Source: Pleurotus djamor
Taxonomy: Eukaryota; Basidiomycota; Agaricomycetes; Agaricales; Pleurotaceae
DNA: 64,000 nucleotides
Reading direction: 5' to 3'
Assembly: GCA_029747585.1 (NCBI GenBank)
Contig: JAPEVF010000012.1
Location: forward strand, 111,726 to 175,725
The notes below the pieces were generated by a model. It was not told the DNA's origin, made no database searches, and saw only the letters and a program-made list of their open reading frames with translations. A program made the translations under genes and the position numbers. This document shows positions 34,306-46,000 of the stretch, piece by piece. Numbering within the stretch: position 1 is the stretch's first letter; each line of letters begins with the position of its first letter.

Positions 34306-37300
34306 ATGGTTTCCACGCGCTGGTCTCTGCTTTTCATCATCACTCTTCTCCATTGTTCGACATCATCACTTGCTCGCCTTACTCGCAAACCCTCAAAGTC
34401 TCTTTCAAGAGCAAACTTCCACCACATGAAGCGAGACCATGTCTCTGTCTCTTCCCCCTTCCTTGGCGACGACCCAGCCGAGTTGGAGAAACGCGATGGC
34501 TCAAAATATGTTTTCATTCACCATGTACGTTTACATCGCTTTTATTTCTCAAACCCCCTTTACTCAATGTGCCTTTGCAGATGGTAGGAAGTACGTTTGT
34601 GACTTTCCTTGCGTGGTGTGCTTTACTGATCATACTTCTCCTATCGTACGCTTTCCCTCATAGACACGTAAGTCTTATGTTTCTCGCCCATTGTTCCCTG
34701 GCACTAATCTTGCCTACAGCTTTCCCTATACGCAGGCCGATTGGGAAGACGATATCCGCCAGATTCAAGCCAAGGGCGTGTAAGTTTGTCTGTCGTAACT
34801 TATGAGTGCTGTGATGTTGATTCTCGCATAGCGATGGCATCGCTCTCAACATTGGCTCCTCTGACTGGCAAAGAGGTCAGGTCGCCAGTGCTTACGCCGC
34901 CGCCGCCGCCGTCCGGTCAACCTTGAAGCTCTTCATTTCCTTCGACTTCACCGAAATGCCATGCAACATTGACGACGTCGTTGCTCGTACAAATCAATGG
35001 GCGAACAATCCTTATCAGTTCAAAGTCAATGGCAAGACCATGATTTCCACCTTCTCCGGCGATTGCTTCGGGAACAGCGGCTGGCAGACCATCAAGGATC
35101 GTACGAACGGTTATTTGATGCCCTTCATATGGGGCTTGGAAGGTCAATTCAATAATTGGCCGAGCTTGGATTCGTGGATGTGGTGAGTCATTTGAACTAG
35201 CTCTCATGTACTTCCTTATTGACGGTACGCTTCTAGCTGGGGTTGCGCGTGGCCTCAAGGAAACTACGTCAAGAACGTGAGTTTGCTCTTTTCGTCGTTC
35301 TCTCGACGCTTGCTAACGAACTTGCAGACTGATGACGACAATTATTGTAAGTTTCATCAAGTGACCACTATGATTCGCAGTTTTGACCTTTGCTTCACAG
35401 ACATCAGTCAACTTGGCTCCCGCTACGCCGCCACAATCAGCCCCTGGTTCTAGTAAGGGTCTCTCCTATTCTAGCCTTCAAGATCGAGCTGACCCTGACT
35501 CTTTCCAAGTACGCACTACGACTACAAGAATTACCTTCTCAATTCTGACGCGTGGTTACTCGTGACACGATGGGAGCAATTGATGTCGCTACGCTCGACG
35601 ATTTCGTTCGTTGAGTTGGTTAGCTGGTAAGCTTTCTCGGCTCTTTCCTTGCGGTTCACTTTTCTCAACAATTATCCTAACAGGAATGACTATGGCGAAT
35701 CGCATCAGTAAGTCACCCCTCTCTAGTCTTCCCTTCCTTTCAATAACATCTCGCGTCAGCCTTGGTCCAGTGAAAGGCGCTATGCCCTCCGGTACCAATT
35801 GGGTCAACGGGCTCCCTCACTCCGCTTGGTTCGATCTCTGCGAGTATTACATCAAGGCTTTCCAGACAGGCTCTTATCCCGCCATTACGGTCCGTGTCTA
35901 CACTTCGTTGTTTCTCGTCCCAAGTGCTAACTTCGCTTCTAGAAAGATGTAATCTATTATTGGGCGCGTACTCACCCAGCTGCAGCCACTGCAAGCGGGG
36001 ACCCCTTGCCAAGACCGAAAGGTTGGGATTGGGTCGAGGTAAGCACTATTGTATTTTAACGTCATAATTTCCTTACTAATTGGTGCCTATTCCAGGACTC
36101 GCTCTGGGTCGTTGTGTTCGCTACGTCCTCTGGAAGCGTTACCCTCAAGTCGGGCAGCAACCAACAGACTTTCTCGATCAACGCTGGCGTCACGAAACTC
36201 AAACTCCCGCTCGCTCCAGGGAAAATTACGGTTTCTATGACGAAGAATAGTCAAGTCGTTATAAACTCGACGCCGTCCGATTTTACTTTCATTACCAACC
36301 CTGTTACATGTAAGTTCACCCCCCCTTCATTCCGACTCAGTGTTGGTTTGGAGCGATTGGAATGCTTACAGGTTTTTTTTTTGCATTTTGATCAGATAAT
36401 TTTAACCCTTACGTTGGTTCTGCTGGTGAGTTATTTTTGCAGTGTGGGTAGAGAGCCGGGGTTTCTGATTGCGGAATGGATTTCTTAGCTGCTACTTCGA
36501 GCCCTGTTACGTCGACAAGCGCAAGTTCTACGACTGTTAGCTCTACTAGTACCCGCCCCTCTTCGTCTTCTACGACCTCGAGTTCGACTATCACTTCCTC
36601 TTCGTCCACCACCACATCGAGCACAACCTCTTCTTCTTCCTCCTCTTCCTCCACCCCCACCCCCACGCCAACCGGCTACACGTACCTTGGCTGCTATGCT
36701 GACCCCTCCGAAGCTCGTGTCCTCAATGGTGGAATGACAAGTTCGTCATCGCAATCGGTCGCTAGCTGTGTTGCATCCTGTGCTTCTCGAGGGTTCTCCT
36801 ATGCTGGAACAGAGTATGGGACAGAGTGTTGGTATGTTCCGAGTTTATCTTTCTCTTCCCCCTTGGCTTGTTTCCTGACTTTGCTGTGCCTTTTCTTAGG
36901 TGCGGCTCCACGATCAGGTCGGGTGCGTCTACTGTGGCTAACGCCGATTGCTCGATGCCTTGTTCCGGAAAATGTGGGTCTTACTATTTAGCAACCTTGA
37001 ACGATTTTACCGATACGCACCCTTTAGCCACGGACATTTGCGGTGCTGGACACCGATTATCACTCTATAGGATTGGCGCATCCCCTTCGTCCTCCACCTC
37101 TTCTCCTCCACCCACATCCTCGTCTTCCAGCACATCCTCGACGCGCTCCTCTACAACCCCATCTTCCACTACGTCGTCTACTTCCACGACAAGTTCGTCA
37201 GCTCCGACATCAACACCGACAAAATGGAATTACGTTGGATGCATCGCAGAGGGAACGACGGGCAGTCGACGGGCTCTTACCGGTCCCTCCTTCAACAGAG

Positions 37301-38065
37301 CCGATATGACGCCAGAACGGTGTCAGTCGTTGTGTACTGGCTACGATTATTCCGGTGTGGAGTATGGGACCGAATGTGGGTTATCCTTCTATTGGTGTCT
37401 GCATCAAAGTGCAGTCCTAACCTGGGCTTTTGTAGGCTACTGCGGGAATTCATACAACAACAATGGGGCGACTGGAGCTACCATCAGCGAGTCTTCGTGC
37501 AATAGCAACTGCGGTGGCGATTCGTCGAAGAAGTGTGGAGGTGCTTGGACTATGTCGCTGTATACCAGCCGTGCAAGTCCTCCCAGTACACAGGTTCGCA
37601 GTTCTCTTGCATTCATCTTGGATTCAACTAACGCCCTTACTTTTCCAGTGGACGAATCTAGGATGCTACACCGACGCATCAACCCGTCTCCTTCGAGGGT
37701 CGTCGCAAAGTAATTCGCAAATGACAAACGAAAAGTGTATCAGCTACTGCTCCTCCCTCAATTTCGTCTACGCTGCAACCGAATTCGGCTCGCAGTGTTA
37801 TGATTGCGGTAACCAAGTAAGTTTCACTCGCACACTCGTCTTCCTACGTCCAGTTCCTGACGTGACTACTTGCACAGTTGCAGAAAGAGGGCAATGCGGG
37901 CAATTCGGTGTCTGCCTCGGAGTGCAATAACGCTTGCGCTGGTGATTCTACGCAGAAATGTGGAGCTGCTTGGAGGGCCAATGTGAGTAACAACCACTAA
38001 GTCAGCGCTTGAGTAACATATCTAATGGATCTTTCTAGTTGTTCAAAAGCCCGAACACGCCATAA
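34306..38065 (+). CDS. Glycoside hydrolase family 71 alpha-1,3-glucanase with three WSC domains
   Basis: A secreted enzyme with signal peptide MVSTRWSLLFIITLLHC, a short pro-region, and a GH71 catalytic domain containing YTQADWEDDIRQIQAKGVDG, ALNIGSSDWQ, FISFDFTEMPC, STFSGDCFGNSGW, and later WNDYGESH and HSAWFDLCEYYI. A Ser/Thr-rich linker (about 36480-36660) leads to the first WSC domain (YLGCYADPSEARVLNGG). A second linker leads to the second (YVGCIAEGTTGSRRAL) and third (NLGCYTDASTRLLRG) WSC domains. GH71 enzymes hydrolyse alpha-1,3-glucan of fungal walls; WSC domains are thought to bind wall carbohydrate. The third WSC has CYDCG where CYCG is usual. A 19-nt exon occurs at 35328-35346. The stop is at 38063-38065. 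Confidence 0.93.
35328..35346 (+). other. 19-nt microexon in the GH71 gene
   Basis: The short exon is bounded by TTGCAG and GTAAGT and reads T-D-D-D-N-Y before splicing to ACATCAGT. Including it keeps the frame NTDDDNYYISQLG of the catalytic domain. Confidence 0.8.
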
Positions 38066-38431
38066 TTTTCTCGATGCTCTTTCTATAGTATTGTTATATC
38101 CTTCGATCTATTTGCTGTGCATGTATACCATCTCATCGACGTCTCCCATTTTTCGTACAACCAGTATTCGTTATCTGTATATACGCTTCCGCTGCATTTG
38201 TCATCTCGATTTTTATCCATTTCGTTCATTTACCGTCGTTCCTTTCATGCCAGTCATGTAGACCATCACATTCCCTCGTTTTGTCTCCCATCGTATCAGG
38301 AGGAATCAATTTGTAGCTCAATAAAATTCCGAAAGCTCAAAAGGCGAATCATACGCTAAGGGACTAGTGTTACATTATTGTAGGTTTGCTTCACTATAAC
38401 TGAGAACACCTTGCCGACGAACGTACGTGCC
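38066..38431. other. Convergent 3' region GH71 / annexin
   Basis: This 366-nt AT-rich stretch lies between two convergent stop codons and should hold both 3' UTRs. No gene was recognised in it. Confidence 0.5.
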
Positions 38432-40400
38432 TCATCCAATAAGGTGAAGCATGAGCTTCTGGTAATCGCCGCTCGTCTCGCCCTTTACACGAGCAGCCAA
38501 ACTCTTCTTGTACTTCGACTGATAGGCGGCTTTGATCTCTTCCATGCGTTGCCTGTCCCAGTGGGCGCGGACAATCCTGGAGGGAAAAAGTGTGGTTAGA
38601 CATGCCTATGCGAGATGATACTACTGGGTTATGGGGGACTACGTACCTCCAGACAAGTCGTTCGTCTTTGGTGCCTAGGCCAGCCATAGCTTTCTCCATG
38701 AGCTTGGCGTCTCGCCAAACACCACGACCATCGCGCTTTGCACCTTCTGCGATGTATAATAGTGCGTCTCTCATGTGACCCGAGCTATAAGGATAGAGTA
38801 TGTTAGTTTCCCTAATTTGAGCGATCACGAACTCGAGAACGTACAATTCTTTCTTGATGGCTCGGGTAAGCGTCATCTTGTACTTGACGTGATACGCATT
38901 TGACCTGGAGTTGTTTGTGAGAAGGATTGAAGAATGGAACATAAGCTCGACGTACAGGGCCGTGAGGTGAGGGCCGGATCTGTTTGCGAGTATCTCACAA
39001 AAGATGATCTAAGGGGGCGGGGTCATTACCGGATGCTATCAAACAAGTATACGGGACAAACCTCGTTGGTGCCGCGTTTGCCCACACCTGCCTTGTACAA
39101 GGCATCGGCATCGGCATCAACGGCTTGAGGATTGACAGGGACGTTATCAGGGACGCGGCTGGCGTTCATGACCATAATGAACACTAATCAAGAAGGAAAC
39201 AACACGTTAGCATCAGCGAAACACACAGAAGACGAAACGCGTACGTTGTTTCGTCTTCATCGATAGGTCGTCTGAAACTTGCTGCTCGAGACTTTTGCCG
39301 AATGTATCACGGTGAGTCATCTTGAGAATGTTCATCTCCTCGTTGCTCCGCGACAAGAGGATTTCGTTGAGAAGGTCTTCGTGTGTCCTAAGCAGGGGAA
39401 GAGGTTTAGAGAAGGCCACTATCTGCGAAAACAAAACGAGACGAACCCAACGCCCGAGATGGCTCTGTGGACGAGTTCTACATCCCAGCCCACGGGCCCT
39501 AGGACGATACCTCTTAATCCTAGACTAGAATTTAGAGGAAGGTTATTGATTTAGACGTTATGAAGAGAGAGAGGCGTCTTACCCAAACCATCGGCTAGTC
39601 TCTTTGTCTATGAGAGCTGCAAGGTCACGGCCCTTCGCCGCCTTATACGATGAAGCAACGGCAGCAACTTGGAGGGCAGAAAGGGGTGCTAATGTCCTGA
39701 TCACTGAGATAGAACGTCAGGCTTTCGATGAAAGATCATGCAGGGTTAAACAACTTACATTGGGATTCATCTGTTCCAAACCCTTTTGTCGCTTTATGAA
39801 TTGCCTCTACGTCACCCCTTGGATCATATCCCGGTACAGGTGGATCTGTGGTGTATTTATTCGTCGCGGACGGTGGGATTTGGGTACCGAGATATAATGT
39901 CAATGCACCAGGAGATATCCCGTAAGGAGTTGGTGGTGCATAGTTGTATTGTTGCTAGAAAAAAAATGAAAAGGTTGGTCGTTGAATGATTTGAGTGGGA
40001 CGTACATATTGCACGGGCGGAGGAGGTCCATACGATGAAGGCTACACGATGGGCTCGCTCAGGTTGAGTAAAACTCTGGAAGTGAGTGCGACGTACATAG
40101 GGACTCTGCTGAGTGGGTGGAGGACCAGGGGGAGGGGGATAATAAGGCGACGGGCCTCCTTGTGGCCTATTGCCCGGAATGGGCGGGGGACCCGGAGGAG
40201 GAGGATATGTCGAGCTATTGATCTGCGGGGGTGGTCCCGGCGGCGGGGGCTAATCGAAAAATTCAAATTATCGCAAAGAAGTGGTTGGCAGACAAACTCA
40301 CATATTGGCCGGGTGCCGGACCGGGAGGCATTCCGGGGCCAAAGCCTCCGGGTGGAGGATACTGGCCGTACGGATTCTGCTGATAGTTGTAGTAGGACAT
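38432..40400 (-). CDS. Annexin with Pro/Gly-rich N-terminal tail
   Basis: The N-terminus is a low-complexity Pro/Gly/Tyr tail (MSYYNYQQNPYGQYPPPGG, then repeated GPPPP blocks over two small exons), like the long tails of vertebrate annexins A7 and A11. Annexin repeats follow, including GVGTHEDLLNEILLSRSN, then THRDTFGKSLEQQVSDDL, later MEKAMAGLGTKDERLVWR, and the last repeat ending GDYQKLMLHLIG with a stop at 38432-38434. The G-x-GT...D/E arrangement for calcium-dependent phospholipid binding is visible in more than one repeat. Annexins bind acidic membranes in a Ca2+-dependent way and act in membrane organisation and secretion. The gene is divergent from the UNC93-like transporter. Confidence 0.9.
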
Positions 40401-40671
40401 TGCGGGGAATAATTTGCAGTTCGGAATTTGCTTTGCCCCCAATTTATACCCGCCGCCTCGGTCAGGAGGAGCTGGAGCACAGCAAGTGGCGGTACAATCC
40501 ATTTGTGGCAGTCAAGTGGCAGTGCGATCGCAGTTCAGGCGCTTGTCAGGCGCTTAGATTACTTATTAGTTTGTGACCGACCAATTCCCGACCATGTGCA
40601 ACCCTCCACATTCGCTTTCAAAAATACTTTTTCAACACGTTCATGGGAGAATGGGCATAAGCATAACTTTC

Positions 40672-40679
40672 TATAAATA
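40672..40679 (+). promoter_or_regulatory. TATAAATA element overlapping the first ATG of the UNC93-like gene
   Basis: The sequence TATAAATATG places a TATA-like element directly on the first in-frame ATG (40679). If it works as a TATA box, transcription would begin downstream and the ATG at 40757 would be the start. Confidence 0.4.
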
Positions 40680-42864
40680 TGCCTCGGCCTCTAGATGATA
40701 AGAAGGGCGTAAGACCACCAAAAGCCCACGACACCACCGTCTGGATCTCCCCCAAGATGGTGGCCACAATTGCAACTCTACCCAACGATGATATTCTACC
40801 GTCGACTAACAGGAAAGTGCATTGGTTTAGGAGCACTATATTTCAAGTCTTTGTCGTCGGAGGTGTCTTCTTTTGCGTGAGTTATCCTCACGAGTCACGA
40901 TCTCAGCAAAGTTATGACACCATGAATCAATCGTTGCCCTTCGAAGGCTCCGGTTCGTCACCGTTTGCAATCTCCTTCAACTCTTGATGACAGAGTGAAA
41001 TAGGGCATGTACAATGCCCTCAGCGCTCTAGGCGCTGGAGGTCTTGCGACACCGTGGTACGCTAACGCTACGGCGGCAGCTGGATATGGTACGTTTCACC
41101 GACTTGATCTATGCGAACACCAATTCATTTATACTCGCACTAGTATTCATGGCCTTCATGTGCATTATTGGAGGCATCATCGTGGGCAAAATCGGCGTCC
41201 GCTTGTCGCTTCTGGTAAGGTTCTCGAGTCCCACCAGTGTGCTCTAAATCCGATTGTGAAACCCTACTCTCACCCTTGTTTTCAGATCGCTAGCACCGGC
41301 GATATAGTGTAGGCCCATAACTTACATCGCCCAGATTTGCTACTAAGTAGCTCTTCTCATCTGTGTAGCTACGCTGGCAGTCTCTATCTCAACTCAAAAA
41401 ACGGTACACAATGGTTCTTGATGCTCGGTATCTCATCTTCTCGACGAAATAAAAGCCTAAACTCAACTACTTATAGGCTCTATATACTCCGGGATCACTG
41501 ATGGCCTGATGTACACCGTCGAGGGTCCAGTTATCACATGTGAGAACGCTTTCGTTGGTCTCCTTGAAGACCGTCAACTCAGCTACCGTCTAGCCTACCC
41601 TGAGCCTGAGCGACGCGGTCGCATGCTAGGTCTTTGGGTACTCCTCCGCAGTGCAGCGCCAGTCATAGGCGGAGCTGTCATCTTCGGAATCAACCATTCA
41701 ATTGATTCCTCTGGGGCCGTCTCGCTGAATACATACCTCGCCATCATAGGCATTATGTGTGCTGGTCCTTTCATCGCCTTGCTCCTCTCCCATCCCAGTA
41801 AAGTGCAGCGCAAGGATGGTGTCCCCATCGTCTTCAGGACTGCTGGCTGGACACAGACCTTTACTGAATGGTGGTCTGTTGTTGCTTCGAGAAACGTATG
41901 TTCTCTTAGCACTCAGTCACTGGCCTTCTCAACGATGCACGCCCCCTTTACAGATGCTCCTCTTAGCCCCTCTATTCTTCACCTCTTGGTTCTACGGTTC
42001 TTATATTGGTAACTTTCGGTTTCCTTCGTCCTATTCAGTATTTTGACATCAAATCCGCTCAAAGGAACTCTCCAAACCCAGTACTTTAACGTTCGCACTC
42101 GAGCGCTATGTGCATTCGTCATCCCAATCGGAGACATCGCGGGCGGCTTCATCATCGGATACTTCTTAGACAACAAGTTCATGTCCGTCAAGAAGAAAGC
42201 CAGAGCCAGCTTCATAGGTCTCATGGTCTTCAACTTGGCTTTATGGTATATGGAACTAGCAAGCGAACACTTTACCCAAACTGATCCCACACTGCTTCGT
42301 CCTCAGGTTGTGGACGGCAGTCATAACGAAGCAACTCGAAGACACGAAGCCGGTGATTGACTGGACGTCTGAACAGTTTGGCCGTACCTTCAGCCTTTTC
42401 TTCCTCTTCGACGTGGCTACCATGGCAACGCAAACAAGCCTGTTCTGGATCATCAGTCATTGTGCGTAAGATCCATCCAAGTCGAAGAGCTTTTGACGAG
42501 CTTTGTTCGCTCCTCTACAGTGTCGGATGACTTCATCACATTATCCTATATGACTGGAACACTTCGAGGCATTGAATGCGCTGGCCAAGCCGTCGCGTAT
42601 GGCATCAAATCCAGCGATACCACGGATTGGCTTTCAATCGGATTCAATATTGGCCTCTGTAAGCTTCAGATTTTTGAAGGAGATCTATACATCACTGACA
42701 TCATCATTCCCTGGCAAGTCGTCGTGTCCATCCCCTTCGCGTGGGTCGTCATCAGGAAGATTGGTCTACCCTTAGCCGAGAAGGTCGAAGTCGACTCAAT
42801 CACCGATGAGAAGAGTGGTTCTGCGGAGGAAAAGATTCAAGAGCCTTCCCTTACAAGTACTTAG
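40679..42864 (+). CDS. UNC93-like major facilitator superfamily membrane protein
   Basis: Several exons encode a polytopic membrane protein. Recognisable segments are VHWFRSTIFQVFVVGGVFFC (first membrane helix), GMYNALSALGAGG, TNSFILALVFMAFMCIIGG, MYTVEGPVITC, RGRMLGLWVLLRSAAPVIGG and YLAIIGIMCAGPFIALLL. The GMxNALxxLGAGG block after the first helix is typical of fungal DUF895/UNC93-like transporters. The C-terminus is hydrophilic and acidic (EKSGSAEEKIQEPSLTST). Substrate unknown. The start is uncertain: ATG 40679 sits inside a TATA-like element and ATG 40757 (MVATIATLPND) is the alternative. Some exon boundaries in 42000-42500 are not resolved by eye. Confidence 0.8.
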
Positions 42865-43081
42865 GCCTTGGGTCTTTGACAATGATTTGGGAGAAGTACG
42901 ACATTGTTACCGATGTCATTAAGATTACGCTGGAGTACTTGTTACATGGAGTATATTACCAACATATGCGTTAAGGCAAACCGACATCTGCTAAAAGCTT
43001 CCGAGGTCTACACGCTATGACATTAAATCTGCAAGAAATGGTGTAAATGGTAAGGAATCAAGTCGAAACGGGACCACTCAC

Positions 43082-46000
43082 TTAGGTGCTATAGACAGAC
43101 AGCGCCCAATCACCACCGCAAGTTTCAGTCTTGTCGCCAGCGCACTTGTGGTCGCACTTCTTGGGGTCGGTGAGGAGACCGGTAGCTCCGTTATGGATCA
43201 GAGAGTCACCGCAGAAGCCTGAAATGAATCGAGTGAGACACGTGTTAAGGTAAGCGATCATGAAGAAAACTCACATTCGTCGCTGTGGGAGAGATAAAAG
43301 TTAGAAAAGTCATGAGAGAAACATTGTGATGCTTACCTGTATTCAGTAGCAGCGTATTTGTAACCTTTGCAGAGCTTGCGGCAAAGTTTGCCAGTCATGT
43401 CAGCGCGCTTGTACATGGGGCCAATGAGGGCACGGCGGGAGCCAGTAGTGCCTTCAGCAATGCAACCAACGTAGTGACGCTTCCTGCCCCAAGCGACAGC
43501 TGCGGTAGTGGCGGCGGGGGCTGCAGACGAGGAGGTGGAGTGAGCGTGGTGGTGGTGATGGTAAGGACCGTGGCGGTAGTAGGCGAAGTCGTCAGATCCA
43601 TGCTTGGGTCCGTTGTGGTGGTTATGACCGTGATGGCCCGAATGCTTCCATGGATTGCCCTTGGGGTACCAGTATTGATCAGAGTGAGCACCATCTCCAT
43701 AACCCTCGTGATACTCCCAATGGTCGTAGCCAACTCCATCCCAACCTGCATCGTGGCGGAAGTCTTCGTAGTCCAAGCCATCGCTGGATGTAGCCGAAGG
43801 GGCGGAGGAAGTGGTGGACGATGTCTCTGGAGTGGCAGAGGTAGGGGAAGGCGCGATTGGCTCAGGAGCGACTGAGGCAACAGGGGTTACAACAACCGAG
43901 GTGACAGGTGCTGGTGTCGCCGAAGTAACAATCGACGGAGTAGCAATAGTTGATTCTGCAGACGAGGTCTCGACGTAGGAAAGGACTGGCACATCATCAG
44001 ATCCAGCATCAGTGACGATAGGAGCAGCCTCCGACTCGGTGGATGTCGGTGCAGCCTCCGTGCTGGCAGGGGTAATTTCGGTCGAGGATGGAGTGGCCTC
44101 AGCTGGAGCAGCTGTTTCAGAATACGAAAGGACGGGGACATCGTCGGTACCAGCATCTGTGACAATGGGCGCAGCAGGAGCTTCAGTCGAAGTGGGCACC
44201 TCGGATGAAGACGCAACTGTGGACTCAGTGGCAACGGGCGGCGAGGGGAGGGGAGCTTCGGTAGACTCAGCGGGGGCGATGGTTGAGGTAGCCGAATCAG
44301 TGTATGAGAGGACAGGGACATCATCGGAACCGAGGTCTGTGACGATGGGAGCAGCACTAGCGTCAGTTGAAGCATCCGAGGAGGGTGCTTCGGTGGACTC
44401 GGCAGGGGTGGACGTCGACGGGGACGGTGCTTCAGTAGGTTGAACTGGGGCAGCGTCTGAAGAGGAGGCAACCGGTTCGGAGAATGACAGAACGGGTACA
44501 TCATCGGCACCAGTGTCTGTGACTACCGGCGAAGCAGCGGACTCAGTGGTTGCGACGACTTCGGTGGATGACGAAGGTACGACCGTGACTTCAGCAGGAC
44601 TGACTGTAGAGGAAGGCGTAGATTCAACGGAACTGGCCGTGGAAGCAACCGACTCGGAATACGAAAGGACGGGTACATCGTCAGCACCGGTATCGGTAAC
44701 CACAGGGGGAGCAGCAGATTCGGTAGCAGCAACCTCAGCCGACGAAGAAGGCGCAACCGTGGGCTCGACGGGAGCGACAGTTGAGGTGTATGAAAGGACT
44801 GGTACATCGTCAGCACCGACGTCGGTGACCACGGGCGGAATGGCCGATTCAGAAGTAGCAACCGCCTCGACGGATGAGGAAGGCACGACCGTGGGTTCAA
44901 CAGAAGCGGCCGTCGAGGAAGTTGGGACAACCGTGGGTTCAGCAAAAGCAGCCGTTGAAGAAGATGAGACTACCGTGGGTTCAACAGGTGCCACCGTGGA
45001 GGAGGGGAGGGGCGTGGCTGTCTCGGTCTCGGCGTAGGAGAGGACGGGGACGTCGTCAGCGTCAGTTTCAGTGAGGACGGGTAGAGGAGCAGCAGAGTCG
45101 GTAGCGCCAATTTCTTCGGTGGATGAGGCAGGTGACTCAGTGGGCTCAGCTGGAGCAGGTGCAGAAGAAGGCACTTCCGTAGGCTCAGTTGCAGTTGCGG
45201 ATGAAGATAGCACTTCTGGGACCACAGCTAACACGGGCGTGGTAGATGCTACCGCTGCTGACGAAGGCGCTTCAGTGGCCACAACTGACGAAGGCGCAAC
45301 CGAAGAGTCGATTACAGCTACTGAGGACGCAGGTGCTTCAGTGGCCACAACTGACGAAGGCGTAGCCGAAGAGGCGATTACAGCTGCTGAGGACGCAGGC
45401 GCTTCAGTGACGACAGCCGACGCAAGGGTGGAAGAAGGCGTTGCTGAAGTCTCAACTGGAGCAGCCGAGTCGGTGAATGATAAGACGGGTACATCATCAG
45501 CACCAGAATCAACAGGGGTGGCTGACTCGGTGGACGACGCTTCAACGACCGACGTGGTAGCGGATGGCGCTTCAGATGAGGAGAACGAGAGTACAGGTAC
45601 ATCGTCAGCACCAGTATCAGTCACGATAGCTGGTGCCACAACCAACTCAGTCGAGGATGGTTCAGGAGAGGGTGTGGACGATGCAGCCCCTGAGGTTTCG
45701 GGCGCAGATGTAGGCTCGGGTGAATCCGTGAAAGATAGGACGGGAACATCGTCTGAACCATTATCCGTAGCCTCAGGCGCAGCGACTGACACGGTGTCGG
45801 TGGGAGTCAGAGACGGAGCCTCCAAGCTGGCACTCGCAGACGCCTCTACAGCACTAGGGCTCGCGGATTCAGATGTCGGCACAGGAACGACGCTGCTTTC
45901 TGCGGGGGTCGAAGATGGCGAAGCGCTGGTTCCTGAGAATGAGAGAACAGGAACATCATCGGCACCAGAGTCGGTGGACACGGTTGGGGTCGCAGTTTCA

